This document shows, piece after piece, positions 23,371 through 32,157 of a stretch of 46,032 nt of DNA (positions within the stretch are counted from its first letter, which is position 1; each line of letters begins with the position of its first letter). The notes beneath the pieces are model-generated. The model saw only the letters and a program-made list of their open reading frames with translations, made no database searches and was not told the origin of the DNA. Location of the stretch: NCBI GenBank assembly GCA_937926145.1, contig CALANW010000083.1:1-46032 (forward strand), in the 5' to 3' direction. Source of the stretch: an uncultured Ruminococcus sp. (GTDB lineage: Bacteria > Bacillota > Clostridia > Oscillospirales > Ruminococcaceae). The position numbers and the translations under genes were made by a program.

Positions 23371-24687
23371 TTACGGAAGAAGTCTGTTAAGATCTCTTGG
23401 GAACATCGAAGCCTGACGGATATTCTGCTGGTTGAGCAGCTTCATAACAAGTCTTTCAAGACCGATGCCGAGACCGCCGTGAGGTGGCAGACCGTACTTA
23501 TGAACTTCGAGGTAAGACTTGAAGTCCTCGGGGTCAAGACCCTGAGCTTTCATCTTTTCGAGCTGGTCGTTGTAGTTATGGATACGCTGACCGCCCGTAG
23601 TGATCTCAAGTCCTCTGAAGAGGAGGTCGAACTTGCAGGCTGTTCTCGGGTCGTCCTTATCGTTCATTGCATAGAACGGAGGCTTTGAGGACGGGAAGTT
23701 CGTTACGAAAATGAACTCTGTGCCGTATTCTTTCTTTGCCCAATCGCAGAGGAAAACTTCGTCCTCGGGTTCGAGGTCGAACTTATTCTTGGAACGTGTG
23801 CCCTTGATAAGCTCAACAGCTTCCTCAAACTTGATAGCAGGGATCTCTGTGATCTCGGGGATATCAGCTTCAAGAATTTTGATCTCGGGCTGATAATTTT
23901 CCTTAAGGAACTTCATAAGGTAACGGAGCATAGCCGTTTCCATATTCATTACATCATACATATCATTGATGTAGCCCATTTCAAAGTCAAGACCGATATA
24001 TTCGTTAAGGTGTCTTGAAGTTGCGTGACGTTCTGCACGGTAAACGGGAGCGATCTCGAAAACTCTGTCGAAGAAAGCAACGGCAGTCTGCTTATAGAAC
24101 TGAGGCGACTGGTTGAGGAAAGCGTCTTTCTGGAAATAGTCGAGGTGGAAAATGTTTGCGCCGCCCTCTGCGCCCTGTGCAACGATCTTAGGTGTGTGTA
24201 TCTCGGTGAACTTGTTATCGAGCATAAACTGTCTGAATCCCGAAACAACGCCCTCCTGGAACTTGAAGATAGCTCTTTCGTATGGATTACGGAGAGCAAC
24301 GCTTCTGTTGTCGAGGTTTACTTCGAGCGAGCAGCCGAGCTTTCTCTTGGAAACGTGGAGAGGATATTCATAATCGGGCTTCGATACGATCTCGATATTC
24401 TTAAGAGTAAGTTCGATGCCGTTGAAAGCTCTGTCTTCTTTTTTAACGACAGCCTTTACCTTTACAAAGCAGCCTTCCTTTACGCCGTCAAGAGGATCGG
24501 AGCAGTTTTCTTCGCTGTAAACGGACTGGATAAGATAACGTGCTGTACGGAGAGTAACAAATGCGAAGCCGCTCATCTGCTTTACGTTATGAACGCAGGC
24601 GCAGACTTCTATTTCCTGTCCGACCTTGGAGAGCGCATCTTCAAGATCAAACTCATTGAGCAGATCATTTCCGCCGACTTTTATCAT
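23371..24687 (-). CDS. aspS: Archaeal-type, probably nondiscriminating, aspartyl-tRNA synthetase
   Basis: The protein is 438 aa, the short archaeal/eukaryal AspRS form rather than the roughly 590-aa bacterial enzyme. The N-terminal OB fold (about 15-110) binds the anticodon; the class II core follows with motif 2 PVYRAERHATSRHLNEYIGLDFE and motif 3 GGLGIGLERLVMKLL. The segment FDLLFRGLEITTGGQRIHNYN is typical of archaeal AspRS rather than AsnRS. It is 21 bp after gatB in a gatCAB operon, so it most likely charges tRNA-Asn with Asp for GatCAB to amidate. By eye, H33 in CVHNVK aligns with a Trp that marks discriminating archaeal enzymes; this alignment is from memory and should be treated as a hint. 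Confidence 0.88.
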   Translation of the reverse strand: MIKVGGNDLLNEFDLEDALSKVGQEIEVCACVHNVKQMSGFAFVTLRTARYLIQSVYSEENCSDPLDGVKEGCFVKVKAVVKKEDRAFNGIELTLKNIEIVSKPDYEYPLHVSKRKLGCSLEVNLDNRSVALRNPYERAIFKFQEGVVSGFRQFMLDNKFTEIHTPKIVAQGAEGGANIFHLDYFQKDAFLNQSPQFYKQTAVAFFDRVFEIAPVYRAERHATSRHLNEYIGLDFEMGYINDMYDVMNMETAMLRYLMKFLKENYQPEIKILEADIPEITEIPAIKFEEAVELIKGTRSKNKFDLEPEDEVFLCDWAKKEYGTEFIFVTNFPSSKPPFYAMNDKDDPRTACKFDLLFRGLEITTGGQRIHNYNDQLEKMKAQGLDPEDFKSYLEVHKYGLPPHGGLGIGLERLVMKLLNQQNIRQASMFPRDLNRLLP

Positions 24688-24708
24688 TTCAAAAACAACC
24701 TTTCATAA

Positions 24709-26154
24709 TTAGGATTTGAGTTTCTTTTCAAGTTCTTCCTTGATGACCTTCGGTGTGCAGACACCCTTGAGAGCCTTTGTGCACTGACCCATAATGAAGC
24801 CGAATACCTTTGCATCGCCGCCCTTATACTGTGCGACTGCCTTTTCATTTTCGGAAAGCACCTTATCGATAACTTCAGCAACCTTGCCGAGGTCGTTGCT
24901 GATAAGGAGTCCCTTTTCCTTAGCGATAGCTTCGGGGTCGCCGCCCTTTTCGGACATCTCTCTGAATACGTCCTTAGCGTCATTCTTGGAAACCTTTTCT
25001 GTATCAGCCATTTCAACAAGCTTTGCAAGCTGTTCGGCTGTGAACGGGAGGTTTTCGAGAGTGATCTCGCCGAGGTTGATTCTTCTCATAAGCTCGCCGT
25101 TGATGAAGTTGCAGATAGACTTAGGATTGTTGTAAGTCTTTACAGCAGCATCAAAGAAATCGGAGAGTATCTTGTTTGCAACGAGTATTTTGGCATCATT
25201 TTCGGAAAGACCGAATTCGCTTGTATATCTGATTATACGCTGTGCCGGAAGTTCAGGGAGCGAATTCCTGATAGCATCGAGCTGTTCATCGGTGAAGTTT
25301 ACCTGGAGGATATCAGGCTCAGGGAAATAACGGTAATCGTGAGCATTTTCCTTGGAACGCATCGCCTTTGTTTCGCCGCGGTTATCATCGAAACGTCTTG
25401 TTTCCTGAATGACCTTTTTGCCCATATCGAGAAGCTTGCCCTGACGGTATATCTCGAAGTCAATTGCACGGCCGATAGCCTTGATAGAGTTGAGGTTCTT
25501 CATCTCGGTTCTTGTACCGAACTCTGTGTCAGTCGGCTTCATGATAGAAACGTTGACATCGGCACGGATAGAACCCTGCTCCATTTTACAGTCACAAACG
25601 CCTGCATACTGGAGGAGGAGCGAAACCTTTTCAACGAAAGCCTTAGCTTCGGCAGCGGAAGACATATCGGGCTCAGTAACGATCTCGATAAGCGGAACGC
25701 CGCAGCGGTTATAGTCTGCGAGAGAAACGCCGTTGAGGTCATCGTGGATAAGCTTGCCTGCGTCTTCTTCGAGGTGGATTCTGTTGATTCTGATATTCTT
25801 TGTTTTCTTTACACCGTCTTCCTCATACTCGATAGGAACAAGTCCGTTGATGCAGAGAGGAAGATTGAGCTGTGAGATCTGATAAGCTTTCGGAAGGTCG
25901 GGATAGAAATAGTTCTTTCTGTCGAAAACGGAGAACTTGTTTATATCACAGCCCATTGCGAAGCCTGCCTTTACGGCATATTCAACAGCTGTCTGGTTGA
26001 TAACAGGAAGTGTTCCCGGCATACCGGAGCAAACAGGACAGCAGCGTGAGTTCTTGCCGCCGCCGAATTCGGCGCTGCAGGTACAGAAAACTTTAGATTT
26101 GGTTAAAAGTTCAGCGTGAACTTCAAGACCTATAACCGGAATATATGCTGACAT
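24709..26154 (-). CDS. gatB: Asp/Glu-tRNA amidotransferase subunit B
   Basis: The protein is 481 aa, standard length. GatB binds the misacylated tRNA and activates the Asp or Glu side chain with ATP, using ammonia from GatA. GLEVHAELLTKSKVFC opens the cradle domain; the zinc cluster lies in CTCSAEFGGG and RCCPVCSGMPGTLP; RKNYFYPDLPKAYQISQ, NRIHLEEDAGKLIHD and RCGVPLIEIVTEPDM follow. The C-terminal YqeY-like tail domain (about 330-481) is complete. It follows gatA at 18 bp. Confidence 0.97.
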   Translation of the reverse strand: MSAYIPVIGLEVHAELLTKSKVFCTCSAEFGGGKNSRCCPVCSGMPGTLPVINQTAVEYAVKAGFAMGCDINKFSVFDRKNYFYPDLPKAYQISQLNLPLCINGLVPIEYEEDGVKKTKNIRINRIHLEEDAGKLIHDDLNGVSLADYNRCGVPLIEIVTEPDMSSAAEAKAFVEKVSLLLQYAGVCDCKMEQGSIRADVNVSIMKPTDTEFGTRTEMKNLNSIKAIGRAIDFEIYRQGKLLDMGKKVIQETRRFDDNRGETKAMRSKENAHDYRYFPEPDILQVNFTDEQLDAIRNSLPELPAQRIIRYTSEFGLSENDAKILVANKILSDFFDAAVKTYNNPKSICNFINGELMRRINLGEITLENLPFTAEQLAKLVEMADTEKVSKNDAKDVFREMSEKGGDPEAIAKEKGLLISNDLGKVAEVIDKVLSENEKAVAQYKGGDAKVFGFIMGQCTKALKGVCTPKVIKEELEKKLKS

Positions 26155-26172
26155 TATCTTCTTCCCCTTTCC

Positions 26173-27624
26173 TTAAAGGCTTGCATTCTGACGTGTGAAA
26201 TTCTTTTCAAATGCGTCAGCAGCCTGAATGATAGTAGCTTCGTCCCACTTCTTGCCTATGATAGACATACCGATAGGCATACCCTTGGAGTCATATCCGC
26301 AGGTCGTGGAGATTCCGGGGAGAGATGCAATATTTACTGTAACAGTGCAGATATCAGCCTGATACATCTTTGCAGGGTCGGAAATATTTTCGTTTACGCC
26401 GTAAGCAACGGTAGGTGCAGTTGGTGTAAGGATAACATCGCAGCCTGTGAAGATGTTTTCGTATTCCTCACGGATCTTCTGCTTAAGAGCCATTGCCTTG
26501 CCGTAGTATGCATCATAGTAACCGCTGGAAAGAGCGTAGTTGCCGAGCATGATTCTTCTCTTTACTTCCTCGCCGAAGCCCTCTCTTCTTGAATTGGAGA
26601 TAAGCTCTGCGAAGTTTTCGCCCTCTTCGGAACGGTGACCGTACTTGATACCGTCGAAACGAGAGAGGTTTGAGGAAGCTTCTGCGGAAGAAATGAGGTA
26701 ATATGCAGCAACGGCATATTTGAGTGACGGCATAGAGCAGTCAACAAGCTCTGCACCGAGAGATTTATAGTAATCGGCAGCTGCAAGAACAGCCTTTCTT
26801 ACTTCATCATCGATACCCTCTGCATAGAATTCCTTAGGAACAGCGATCTTCATTCCCTTGATATCCTGACCGATCTTAGCTGTGAAATCAGGAACTTCGT
26901 TCTTGGAAGAAGTTCCGTCGTGAGGGTCATAGCCTGCGATAGCATTAAGTATAACAGCGCAGTCCTCTGCGGATTTAGCGATAGGTCCGATTTGGTCGAG
27001 TGAGCTTGCGAAAGCAACAAGACCATAACGCGAAACGCGTCCGTAGGTAGGCTTAAGACCTGTTACACCGCAGAAAGAAGACGGCTGTCTGATTGATCCG
27101 CCTGTATCTGAGCCGAGTGCAGCTGCGCAAAGCGAAGCGCTTACAGCTGCGGCAGAACCGCCCGAGCTGCCGCCCGGAACTCTTGTGAGGTCATAAGGGT
27201 TCTTGGCCTTTTTGAAGGCAGAAGTCTGTGTAGAACCGCCCATTGCGAATTCGTCCATAGAAACCTTGCCGAGCATTACTGCGCCCTCATTTTCAAGCTT
27301 ATCCATAACGGTAGCATTGTAAAAAGGAACAAAATTCTCGAGCATTTTGGAAGAACAGGTAGTTTTTACGCCGTCTGTACAAATATTATCCTTGATAGCG
27401 AGAGGGATACCGCAGAGTGCGGAAGCCTCGCCTTTATTTATCTTTTCCTGAGCCTTTTCAGCAGCCTTTTCGGCAGCTTCGGCTGTAACGGTTATATAGC
27501 TTTCGAGCTTATCATCGACCGCTTTGATCCTGTCGAGGTAAGCGTCTGTGAGTTCCTTTGCGGAAAGCTCTTTTTTATCAAGCATTGAACGCAGATCGCT
27601 GATTTTCAGTGCAGTTAAATCCAT
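26173..27624 (-). CDS. gatA: Asp/Glu-tRNA amidotransferase subunit A
   Basis: From the ATG at 27624 (GAAAGGATG upstream) the protein is 483 aa. GatA is the glutaminase of the complex, an amidase-signature enzyme that frees ammonia from Gln. The Ser-cisSer-Lys triad is visible: Lys in GIPLAIKDNICT (about residue 77), and the Ser residues in PGGSSGGSAAAVSA and GSDTGGSIRQPSSFCG. Gene order gatC-gatA-gatB matches the usual operon. Confidence 0.97.
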   Translation of the reverse strand: MDLTALKISDLRSMLDKKELSAKELTDAYLDRIKAVDDKLESYITVTAEAAEKAAEKAQEKINKGEASALCGIPLAIKDNICTDGVKTTCSSKMLENFVPFYNATVMDKLENEGAVMLGKVSMDEFAMGGSTQTSAFKKAKNPYDLTRVPGGSSGGSAAAVSASLCAAALGSDTGGSIRQPSSFCGVTGLKPTYGRVSRYGLVAFASSLDQIGPIAKSAEDCAVILNAIAGYDPHDGTSSKNEVPDFTAKIGQDIKGMKIAVPKEFYAEGIDDEVRKAVLAAADYYKSLGAELVDCSMPSLKYAVAAYYLISSAEASSNLSRFDGIKYGHRSEEGENFAELISNSRREGFGEEVKRRIMLGNYALSSGYYDAYYGKAMALKQKIREEYENIFTGCDVILTPTAPTVAYGVNENISDPAKMYQADICTVTVNIASLPGISTTCGYDSKGMPIGMSIIGKKWDEATIIQAADAFEKNFTRQNASL

Positions 27625-27657
27625 TTGGTGACATCCTTTCATTCTATTATAATAGTA

Positions 27658-27936
27658 TTATTCAACAACCTTAGGAACAACAAAAGCGTCCTCTGAATTT
27701 ACTGCATTCTGCAGGATCTGGGCTGTCGGGTAAGAATCTGCTGCGATGTCCTTGCGCAAATCGTTGAGATAAACGTTGTGATTATCTTTGATAGGATCAT
27801 AAGTAACATCAATTTCCTTAATAGTATCCATTATTTCGATAATCCCCGTCATATCGCCTGCCATTTTTTCAAGCTCTTCGTCTGTAAAGCTGAGTCTGCC
27901 GAGCTGGGACAGGTATCTGACCATATCTAAATCCAT
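27658..27936 (-). CDS. gatC: Asp/Glu-tRNA amidotransferase subunit C
   Basis: The protein is 92 aa. GatC wraps around GatA and stabilises the GatAB contact. The pattern VRYLSQLGRLSFTDEELEKM near the N-terminus and the DVTYDPI turn are family signatures. It is the first gene of gatCAB-aspS, with a promoter 43 bp upstream and GAGGTAG before the ATG. Confidence 0.94.
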   Translation of the reverse strand: MDLDMVRYLSQLGRLSFTDEELEKMAGDMTGIIEIMDTIKEIDVTYDPIKDNHNVYLNDLRKDIAADSYPTAQILQNAVNSEDAFVVPKVVE

Positions 27937-27978
27937 AAAATCTACCTCATTTCTATCAGAATCATAAATACAGAATAT

Positions 27979-28007
27979 ATTATAGCATGTTTTAACTATA
28001 TTTGCAA
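27979..28007 (-). promoter_or_regulatory. Promoter of the gatCAB-aspS operon
   Basis: On the minus strand TTGCAA (28007-28002), 17 bp, and a perfect TATAAT (27984-27979). Confidence 0.65.
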
Positions 28008-28045
28008 GACAAATTGCAAAAAATTTCGATATTTTGAGAAAATAT

Positions 28046-28081
28046 AAAAATCGGAGCCTGCTTTCTGCGGCAGACCCCGAT
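28046..28081 (-). terminator. Terminator of the murD-ynbB operon
   Basis: On the minus strand ATCGGGGTCTGC (28081-28070) pairs with GCAGGCTCCGAT (28061-28050) over 12 positions, followed by TTTTATATTTTC. It lies 6 bp after the last gene. Confidence 0.85.
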
Positions 28082-28086
28082 ATAAA

Positions 28087-29385
28087 TTACACTATTCTGA
28101 TGCAGTGCTTATCATACATTTCCTGAATGGCTGTAAGAACACCAAGTCTTGCCACGGGGAATGTAAGTCCGCCCTGAACATAAGCTGCGAACGGTTCACG
28201 GAGAGGTGCATCGGCAGAAAGCTCGATAGAAGCGCCCATATTGAACGCACCTGCCGCCATTATTACCTGAGAATCGTATCCGGGCATATCCCAAGGCTCT
28301 GGAGTTACATAGCTGTCGATAGGCGAGCCTTTCTGTATTCCCTGACAGAATGCAATGAGATTCTCGGAATTCTTCATAAGAACGGTCGTGATGATATCTC
28401 CCCTCTTTGCACCCTGCGCAGGAAGACATTCAAAGCCGAGCATTGTCATTATCTTACCTGTAAAGATAGCTGTCTTTACAGCACTGCAAACGACTTCGGG
28501 AGCAAGCAGGAGTCCCTGATACATAAGCTTGTTCTGATTGAGCGTGCAGCCCACTTCCTTGCCCATGCCAACGCATGTCATTCTGTAAGAGCAAAGTTCA
28601 ACAAGCTTCTTTTTGCCTGCGATATATCCGCCCGTTTCGGCAATACCTGCACCCGGGTTCTTGATAAGTGAGCCGATGATAAGGTCAGCGCCAACAGAAA
28701 GCGGTTCTGCTTCTTCAACAAATTCACCGTAACAGTTATCTACCATTATAATTGCGTTCGGATTGGCATTTTTAACGCTCTTGACGATCTCTGCGATATC
28801 TTCAATGGTAAGCGTCAGGCGGAGTGCATAACCTCTGGAGCGCTGTATGTACGCTACCTTTGCGTCCTTTACTTTCATAAAGATATCGGCAAGATTCGGC
28901 TTTCCGTCAGGGAGAAAATCTATCTGATCGTATTCCACACCAAAATCCTTAAGAGAACCGTTTCCGTTTCCTCTGATGCCGATAACTTCTTCAAGTGTAT
29001 CATAAGGCTTACCTGTCAAGCTGACAAGCTTGTCACCCGTTCTGAGAACGCCGAAAAGTGCAACTGTAAGTGCATGTGTTCCCGAAACGAATGAATGACG
29101 GACAAGAGCATCTTCTGCGCCCATAACTTCGGCATAAACCTTGTCAAGCGTATCTCTGCCGACATCATCATAGCCATAACCCGTTGTGCCGACAAGACAA
29201 GCCGAGCTGACCTTATTGTTGATGAATGCATAGAGAACCTTTTCGCTGTTCTTTCGTGCGATCTTTTCCGCAAGTGCAAATTCTTCACTGCATTCCGCTT
29301 CTGCTTTTTCAGCAAGCTTCAAAATTCTTTCGTCAAACTCAAATCCCTTTTTAACAACGGGCTTCGGATCAAAAATTTCTGCCAT
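28087..29385 (-). CDS. YnbB-type PLP enzyme (methionine gamma-lyase family)
   Basis: The protein is 432 aa and belongs to the PLP-dependent family annotated as methionine gamma-lyase/aluminium resistance protein (B. subtilis YnbB), a branch of the Cys/Met metabolism fold. The PLP Lys is in LIIGSLIKNPGAGIAETGGYIAG (split: GSLIKNPGAG). The cofactor Asp is in IIMVDNCYGEFVE, and GTTGYGYDDVGRDTLDKVYA is a family hallmark. The physiological reaction is not established for the family. It is the last gene of the murD operon, 15 bp after the GNAT gene. Confidence 0.9.
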   Translation of the reverse strand: MAEIFDPKPVVKKGFEFDERILKLAEKAEAECSEEFALAEKIARKNSEKVLYAFINNKVSSACLVGTTGYGYDDVGRDTLDKVYAEVMGAEDALVRHSFVSGTHALTVALFGVLRTGDKLVSLTGKPYDTLEEVIGIRGNGNGSLKDFGVEYDQIDFLPDGKPNLADIFMKVKDAKVAYIQRSRGYALRLTLTIEDIAEIVKSVKNANPNAIIMVDNCYGEFVEEAEPLSVGADLIIGSLIKNPGAGIAETGGYIAGKKKLVELCSYRMTCVGMGKEVGCTLNQNKLMYQGLLLAPEVVCSAVKTAIFTGKIMTMLGFECLPAQGAKRGDIITTVLMKNSENLIAFCQGIQKGSPIDSYVTPEPWDMPGYDSQVIMAAGAFNMGASIELSADAPLREPFAAYVQGGLTFPVARLGVLTAIQEMYDKHCIRIV

Positions 29386-29400
29386 TTTAAAATGTACCTC

Positions 29401-30111
29401 TCATCTTTTCATTATTTCATGAACTGTATCTGTAAGTATTGGTTCAAATCCAAGTGACTGATAGAACGTATACCGTTCTTCTTTGCTGTAAAGATACACT
29501 TCTTTACACTCTTTTTCATAATTTTCGCAAAGCCATTTTATGAGCCTTGCCGCATTCCCCTGTCCTCTGTCCGCACTTGCGGTCGCAATATGCGAAAGAA
29601 AGACAAACCCATTTATATCGAACGCTTTTGTAGCTGTTGTTGATCTGTAAAGATATATATCGGAAACGCCGTGGCGAATTTTGTGTGAAATATCAACATA
29701 CCATTCGTCAAATTCGGTTATCCCGAACGCTTCCGAGATTATTGGAAAGCAGTCAGCTACAAAGGCGTTATGCTTTACATCGATATTTTCACCGCAGTAT
29801 AAGCCTTTAGGCGCTTTGAACAATGTTCGTTCTGTTTGAATGTAATCACTGCTCAAATCAAGGCGAATATTCGCAGGAACTTCGACCGTTACGGGACAAA
29901 GCATTTCAATAAAGCCGTCAAGTTCACTTTCATCAAAACTACCGTCAGCTATCAATGTGCTGTTGTATGTGAGTATCGCTCCGCCAGCTTCATTCGTGTA
30001 CAATTTGCAAAAATCATAGCTTGTATCGTAAGCATCGAGCAGTGAGCGAATCTTATAGCCGTAATAGCTTTCCGAAAGCTTTATATCAGTATCAAAAATG
30101 CGCTTTATCAA
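29401..30111 (-). CDS. GNAT family acetyltransferase
   Basis: The open frame runs back to 30303, but its first 60 codons lie inside the preceding M42 peptidase gene. The best start is TTG at 30111, which overlaps the M42 stop as TTGA with AAGG 9 bases upstream, giving 236 aa; GTG at 30120 is an alternative. A C-terminal GNAT domain carries SHIATASADRGQGNAARLIKWL (acetyl-CoA motif at about residues 170-185) and YTFYQSLGFEPI. The N-terminal half (about 1-110) may be a second, degenerate GNAT unit. Substrate unknown. Confidence 0.8.
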   Translation of the reverse strand: MIKRIFDTDIKLSESYYGYKIRSLLDAYDTSYDFCKLYTNEAGGAILTYNSTLIADGSFDESELDGFIEMLCPVTVEVPANIRLDLSSDYIQTERTLFKAPKGLYCGENIDVKHNAFVADCFPIISEAFGITEFDEWYVDISHKIRHGVSDIYLYRSTTATKAFDINGFVFLSHIATASADRGQGNAARLIKWLCENYEKECKEVYLYSKEERYTFYQSLGFEPILTDTVHEIMKR

Positions 30112-31127
30112 AGCTCGCACACCTTTTTTATCATAAGCTCGGTGAGTTTGAGCGAATTTTCCATATCGGACAATCTTGCCGCACTCGCAGGTGAATGAAG
30201 ATAACGGCACGGGATAGAAATTGCAAGCGTTCTCACGCCGCCCTTTGTGATATGGATAGCTCCGCTGTCGTTTCCGCCTGCGACCATAGTTTTTGTCTGC
30301 CACGGGATATTGTTCTCGGCAGCTATCTGCTTGGAAATTTCAAAAAGTTCACGGTCATAGATAGTCGATCTGTCCATATACGAAACAACAGGTCCTTTTC
30401 CGAGTTCGCAGCAGCGTTCAGCTCCGCTCGCAAGAGGAATATCTGCCGCAGTTGTTGATTCAAGCACAATAGCAAAGTCGGGCTCAACTGTAAAGGCAGC
30501 CGCCCTTGCGCCTCTCAGACCGACTTCTTCCTGAACAACGAATGTGAAAGTCACATCGTATTCAAGCTCGCTGTTGATGAGCATTATCATCACAGCACAG
30601 CCGAAGCGGTCATCGATAGCCTTTGAGCAAAGCATATCTTCGCCGAGCGGTAAGATCTCGGGATCGAAGTAAACATAATCTCCAAGTGAAACAAGCTTTT
30701 CTGTTTCTTCTTTACTCTCCGTTCCGATATCGATATAAAGTCCCGAAAATTCAGCGGCTTTGTTTCTTTCGGAAGAAGAAAGATTATGCACAGCCTTTGA
30801 GCCGATAACGCCGTGAATGTCGCCGATGCGAACATTTCGTCCGATAACAACTCTTGCATCAATACCGCCAACGGGCGAGAATGTCAGCGTTCCGTCCGAC
30901 TTAACGGAGGTAACTATCATTCCGACTTCGTCCATGTGCGCGGAGATCATAAGCTTTTTCGCAGGTGTTTTTCTGCCCTTTTTATATGCGATAAGGTTTC
31001 CGAGATTATCGACCTTGTATTCGCACTTGCCCTTTATCTTTTCGATGATATATTCACGGACATTTTTTTCATCGCCCGAAGTGCCGTTAAGGGCGCAAAG
31101 TTCCTTTAAAAGTGAAGTGAACTCCAT
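30108..31127 (-). CDS. M42 family metallopeptidase, second tandem copy
   Basis: From the ATG at 31127 (GGAGGTGTGCTGAA upstream) the protein is 339 aa. M42 (TET-like) aminopeptidases are cytosolic, dinuclear-metal enzymes that usually form large tetrahedral particles and trim peptides. Ligand and catalytic motifs are MISAHMDEVGMIV, KAIDDRFGC, VQEEVGLRGA (general base Glu), and the C-terminal GGNDSGAIHITKGG with CRYLHSPA. It is adjacent to another M42 gene and about a third of residues appear shared by eye, so they are old paralogues, not a recent duplication. Confidence 0.93.
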   Translation of the reverse strand: MEFTSLLKELCALNGTSGDEKNVREYIIEKIKGKCEYKVDNLGNLIAYKKGRKTPAKKLMISAHMDEVGMIVTSVKSDGTLTFSPVGGIDARVVIGRNVRIGDIHGVIGSKAVHNLSSSERNKAAEFSGLYIDIGTESKEETEKLVSLGDYVYFDPEILPLGEDMLCSKAIDDRFGCAVMIMLINSELEYDVTFTFVVQEEVGLRGARAAAFTVEPDFAIVLESTTAADIPLASGAERCCELGKGPVVSYMDRSTIYDRELFEISKQIAAENNIPWQTKTMVAGGNDSGAIHITKGGVRTLAISIPCRYLHSPASAARLSDMENSLKLTELMIKKVCEL

Positions 31128-31128
31128 T

Positions 31129-32148
31129 TCAGCACACCTCCTTGATATATGCAGTGATAAGCTTCGCTGTGTTTTCAACGTCCGAAACGGAAATGACCTC
31201 AACGGGCGTATGCATATATTTTAGCGGTATTGACAATGTTACAGCCTTTACACCGCCTGCATTGACGGAAAATCTGTCGGCATTTGTTCCCGTTTCATCA
31301 TTCATAACTTCTATCTGATAAGGAAGTTCATTCTTCGCGGCAACTTCTTTCATTCTGTTTGAAAGCTCACGGTCAAGTGTAGGCGCAAAACCTATCATCG
31401 TTCCCTTACCCATTTTTCCGCATTTAAGCTCGGAATCATCGGGAGTGAGTGCGAAGCTCACATCAACTGCGATCGCGATATCGGGGTCAACGTCATAAAC
31501 GCCTATCTTCGCTCCCCTTTCGCCGACTTCCTCCTGCGATGAGAACATTATCGTATATGAGCAGTCAAGCGTTTCGTTTTTCAGCATTTCAGCTGCACGG
31601 AGCAGGCAGGCAATGCCGCAGCGGTCATCAAGAGCCGCGCCCGAAATTCTGTCGCCCCGCATATTTTGACACTTCTGCAAAAATACTATCTTGTCGCCCT
31701 GCGAAATGACCTTTTCGGCTTCTTCCTTTGTCATTCCCACATCGATGCAGATATCGGAATATTCGGGAACTTTGCCCTCGTCCGACTTCTTTTCAAGGTG
31801 TGGAGGGATCGAGCAGATAACGCCATAAACTTCTTTTTTGCCGAGAATTTTTACCTGCTGTGCGAGCAAAAGCCTTCTGTCGATGCCGCCGCAGTTTGCT
31901 ATTTTGATAAAGCCGTCATCGGTGATAAATGTGACAACGAAGCCTATCTGGTCGATATGCGCATCGAGCAGGATATGCGGCTTGCCATTTTCACGCTTGC
32001 CGAAATTGCCGAAAACGCAGTTATTTTTTATATAACAGTCGTCCGTAAATTCTTTCAGATAGCCGAGTGCAAGCTTTGCGGCTTCGGTCTCATCGCCCGA
32101 AACTCCGCTTGCATCTGCAAGGCTTTTTATAACTTCTTTTAAATCCAT
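31129..32148 (-). CDS. M42 family metallopeptidase, first tandem copy
   Basis: The protein is 339 aa. Motifs LLDAHIDQIGFVV, AALDDRCGI, SSQEEVGERGAKIG and LKYMHTPVEVIS place it in M42. The first metal motif has HIDQIG where the neighbour has HMDEVG. It starts 9 bp after murD and ends 1 bp before the second copy, so the three are one transcript. The two peptidases could form hetero-oligomers or differ in specificity; this is inference. Confidence 0.93.
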   Translation of the reverse strand: MDLKEVIKSLADASGVSGDETEAAKLALGYLKEFTDDCYIKNNCVFGNFGKRENGKPHILLDAHIDQIGFVVTFITDDGFIKIANCGGIDRRLLLAQQVKILGKKEVYGVICSIPPHLEKKSDEGKVPEYSDICIDVGMTKEEAEKVISQGDKIVFLQKCQNMRGDRISGAALDDRCGIACLLRAAEMLKNETLDCSYTIMFSSQEEVGERGAKIGVYDVDPDIAIAVDVSFALTPDDSELKCGKMGKGTMIGFAPTLDRELSNRMKEVAAKNELPYQIEVMNDETGTNADRFSVNAGGVKAVTLSIPLKYMHTPVEVISVSDVENTAKLITAYIKEVC

Positions 32149-32157
32149 TTTTATTCC

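Noticed and set aside
23371..24687. Asparaginyl-tRNA synthetase
   Set aside because: Close in size, but the FDLLFRGLEITTGGQRIHN core and the RAERHATSRHLNEY motif are archaeal AspRS type, and the gene is in a gatCAB operon.
29401..30303. 300-aa version of the second GNAT protein
   Set aside because: The first 60 codons overlap the M42 peptidase gene and look unlike protein (Arg-rich shadow); the TTGA overlap start with AAGG is preferred.
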